DNA from: UBA7239 sp035430165
GTDB lineage: Bacteria; Pseudomonadota; Gammaproteobacteria; Pseudomonadales; UBA7239
Direction of reading: 5' to 3'
Assembly: GCA_035430165.1 (NCBI GenBank)
Contig: DAOMGE010000003.1
Span: 42,749-106,748, forward strand
DNA: 64,000 nucleotides
The translations under genes were made by a program, and so were the position numbers. Below are positions 63,816 through 64,000 of this stretch, one piece after another; positions within the stretch are counted from its first letter, which is position 1; each line of letters begins with the position of its first letter. A model generated the notes under the pieces. That model worked only from the letters and a program-made list of their open reading frames with translations, had not been told where the DNA came from and did no database searches.

Positions 63816-64000
63816 TCAGCCGGGTTTGATCGCATCGATGGCAGCAATAAATTCTTCCAGTGACTGGTAGCGGTCATCCGGATTTTTTGCCAGCATCTTC
63901 ATCACGATGGCATTCAGGGCTTCACTGATGCCGGCATTCACTTCACGCGGTGAGCGTGGCGCCTGCGTGATGTGTTGTGCCATCACTTCGGAAACGTCGC
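63816..64000 (-). CDS. Serine/threonine protein kinase, C-terminal fragment (5' end beyond window)
   Basis: The last 61 residues of a Hanks-type kinase domain. Reading back from the edge it shows VMAQHITQAPRSPREVNAGISEALNAIVMKMLAKNPDDRYQSLEEFIAAIDAIKP, where the KNPDDRYQS segment with its conserved arginine is subdomain XI. The stop at 63816 directly follows the kinase domain, so this is either the end of a short kinase or the last module. The rest lies beyond 64000. Confidence 0.7.
   Translation of the reverse strand, partial: DVSEVMAQHITQAPRSPREVNAGISEALNAIVMKMLAKNPDDRYQSLEEFIAAIDAIKPG

Noticed and set aside
63795..63823. Terminator between ygfZ and the kinase
   Set aside because: CCGGCT-C-AGCCGG has a loop too small for a hairpin and the following T run is only three bases.

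Overview
The window is an ordinary, densely coded stretch of a gammaproteobacterial chromosome. The evidence is conserved gene order and family membership: ftsB-ispD-ispF-truD-pcm-nlpD, dacA-ybeD-lipB-lipA, lgt-thyA-folA, hisZ-purA, kdsA-pyrG next to eno, groES-groEL with a sigma-32-type promoter and no CIRCE, plus prfC, zapE, sdhE and ygfZ. Outer-membrane, LPS and lipoprotein functions show a Gram-negative cell. I cannot place it below class; a Cellvibrionales-like or other uncultured lineage is possible but is inference. Two runs of exactly 100 N (8900-8999 and 21711-21810) show that this is a scaffold. The first is flanked by a 55-base exact duplication that is best read as an assembly joint inside purA.

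Layout, left to right. 1-2050 (-): ABC transporter of the YbbA/YbbP type, permease cut by the window edge. 2149-4403 (+): tesA, bioA and a SirB-like membrane protein, overlapping. 4416-7396 (-): prfC and an RhlE-type helicase. 7567-10297 (+): hisZ-purA. 10443-13609: a small membrane ORF, then chromate transporter and an MscS channel with a cyclic-nucleotide domain (-). 13685-15809 (+): lgt-thyA-folA. 15867-19506 (-): an orphan cobalamin-binding radical SAM protein, an SDR and a LysM-bearing DD-peptidase. 19654-23012 (+): recG and a dicarboxylate symporter across the second gap. 23044-31065 (-): nlpD, pcm, truD, ispF, ispD, ftsB, eno, kdsA, pyrG. 31272-36376: divergent phosphoketolase (-) and Mg2+ P-type ATPase (+). 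36380-40674 (-): RND pump and adaptor. 40717-41119 (+): small coupled ORFs. 41139-43083 (-): a cAMP-type sensor protein and a 3-hydroxyisobutyryl-CoA hydrolase-like protein. 43194-46836 (+): globin, dacA, ybeD, lipB, lipA. 47036-50139 (+): porin, a small phosphate-binding-like protein and a secreted metallopeptidase. 50200-51294 (+): zapE. 51312-53350 (-): acetate kinase and phosphotransacetylase. 53480-55629 (+): DUF1244 and an MsbA-like exporter. 55603-58231: HIT protein and an unknown lipocalin-like protein (-), then two unknown genes (+). 58267-60174 (-): transglutaminase-like secreted protein. 60465-62468 (+): groES-groEL. 62514-63794: divergent sdhE and ygfZ. 63816-64000 (-): end of a Ser/Thr protein kinase.

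Functional links. Phosphoketolase makes acetyl phosphate, and the acetate kinase/phosphotransacetylase pair 18 kb away can turn it into ATP plus acetate, or acetyl-CoA. Cell-envelope genes recur: lgt, the LysM-peptidase, nlpD, dacA, kdsA, MsbA-like exporter, RND pump, porin. Two proteins carry cyclic-nucleotide-binding domains.

I saw no tRNA or rRNA genes, CRISPR array, transposase, integrase or phage genes, and no clear novel defence or biosynthetic system. The most interesting points are small ones: an intrinsic terminator embedded in the signal-peptide codons of the metallopeptidase, a terminator-like hairpin at the predicted 5' end of the hisZ-purA transcript, loss of surE and rpoS from a normally conserved cluster, phased direct repeats before the porin, the orphan radical SAM protein, and the unknown small-ORF cluster near 40.8 kb.
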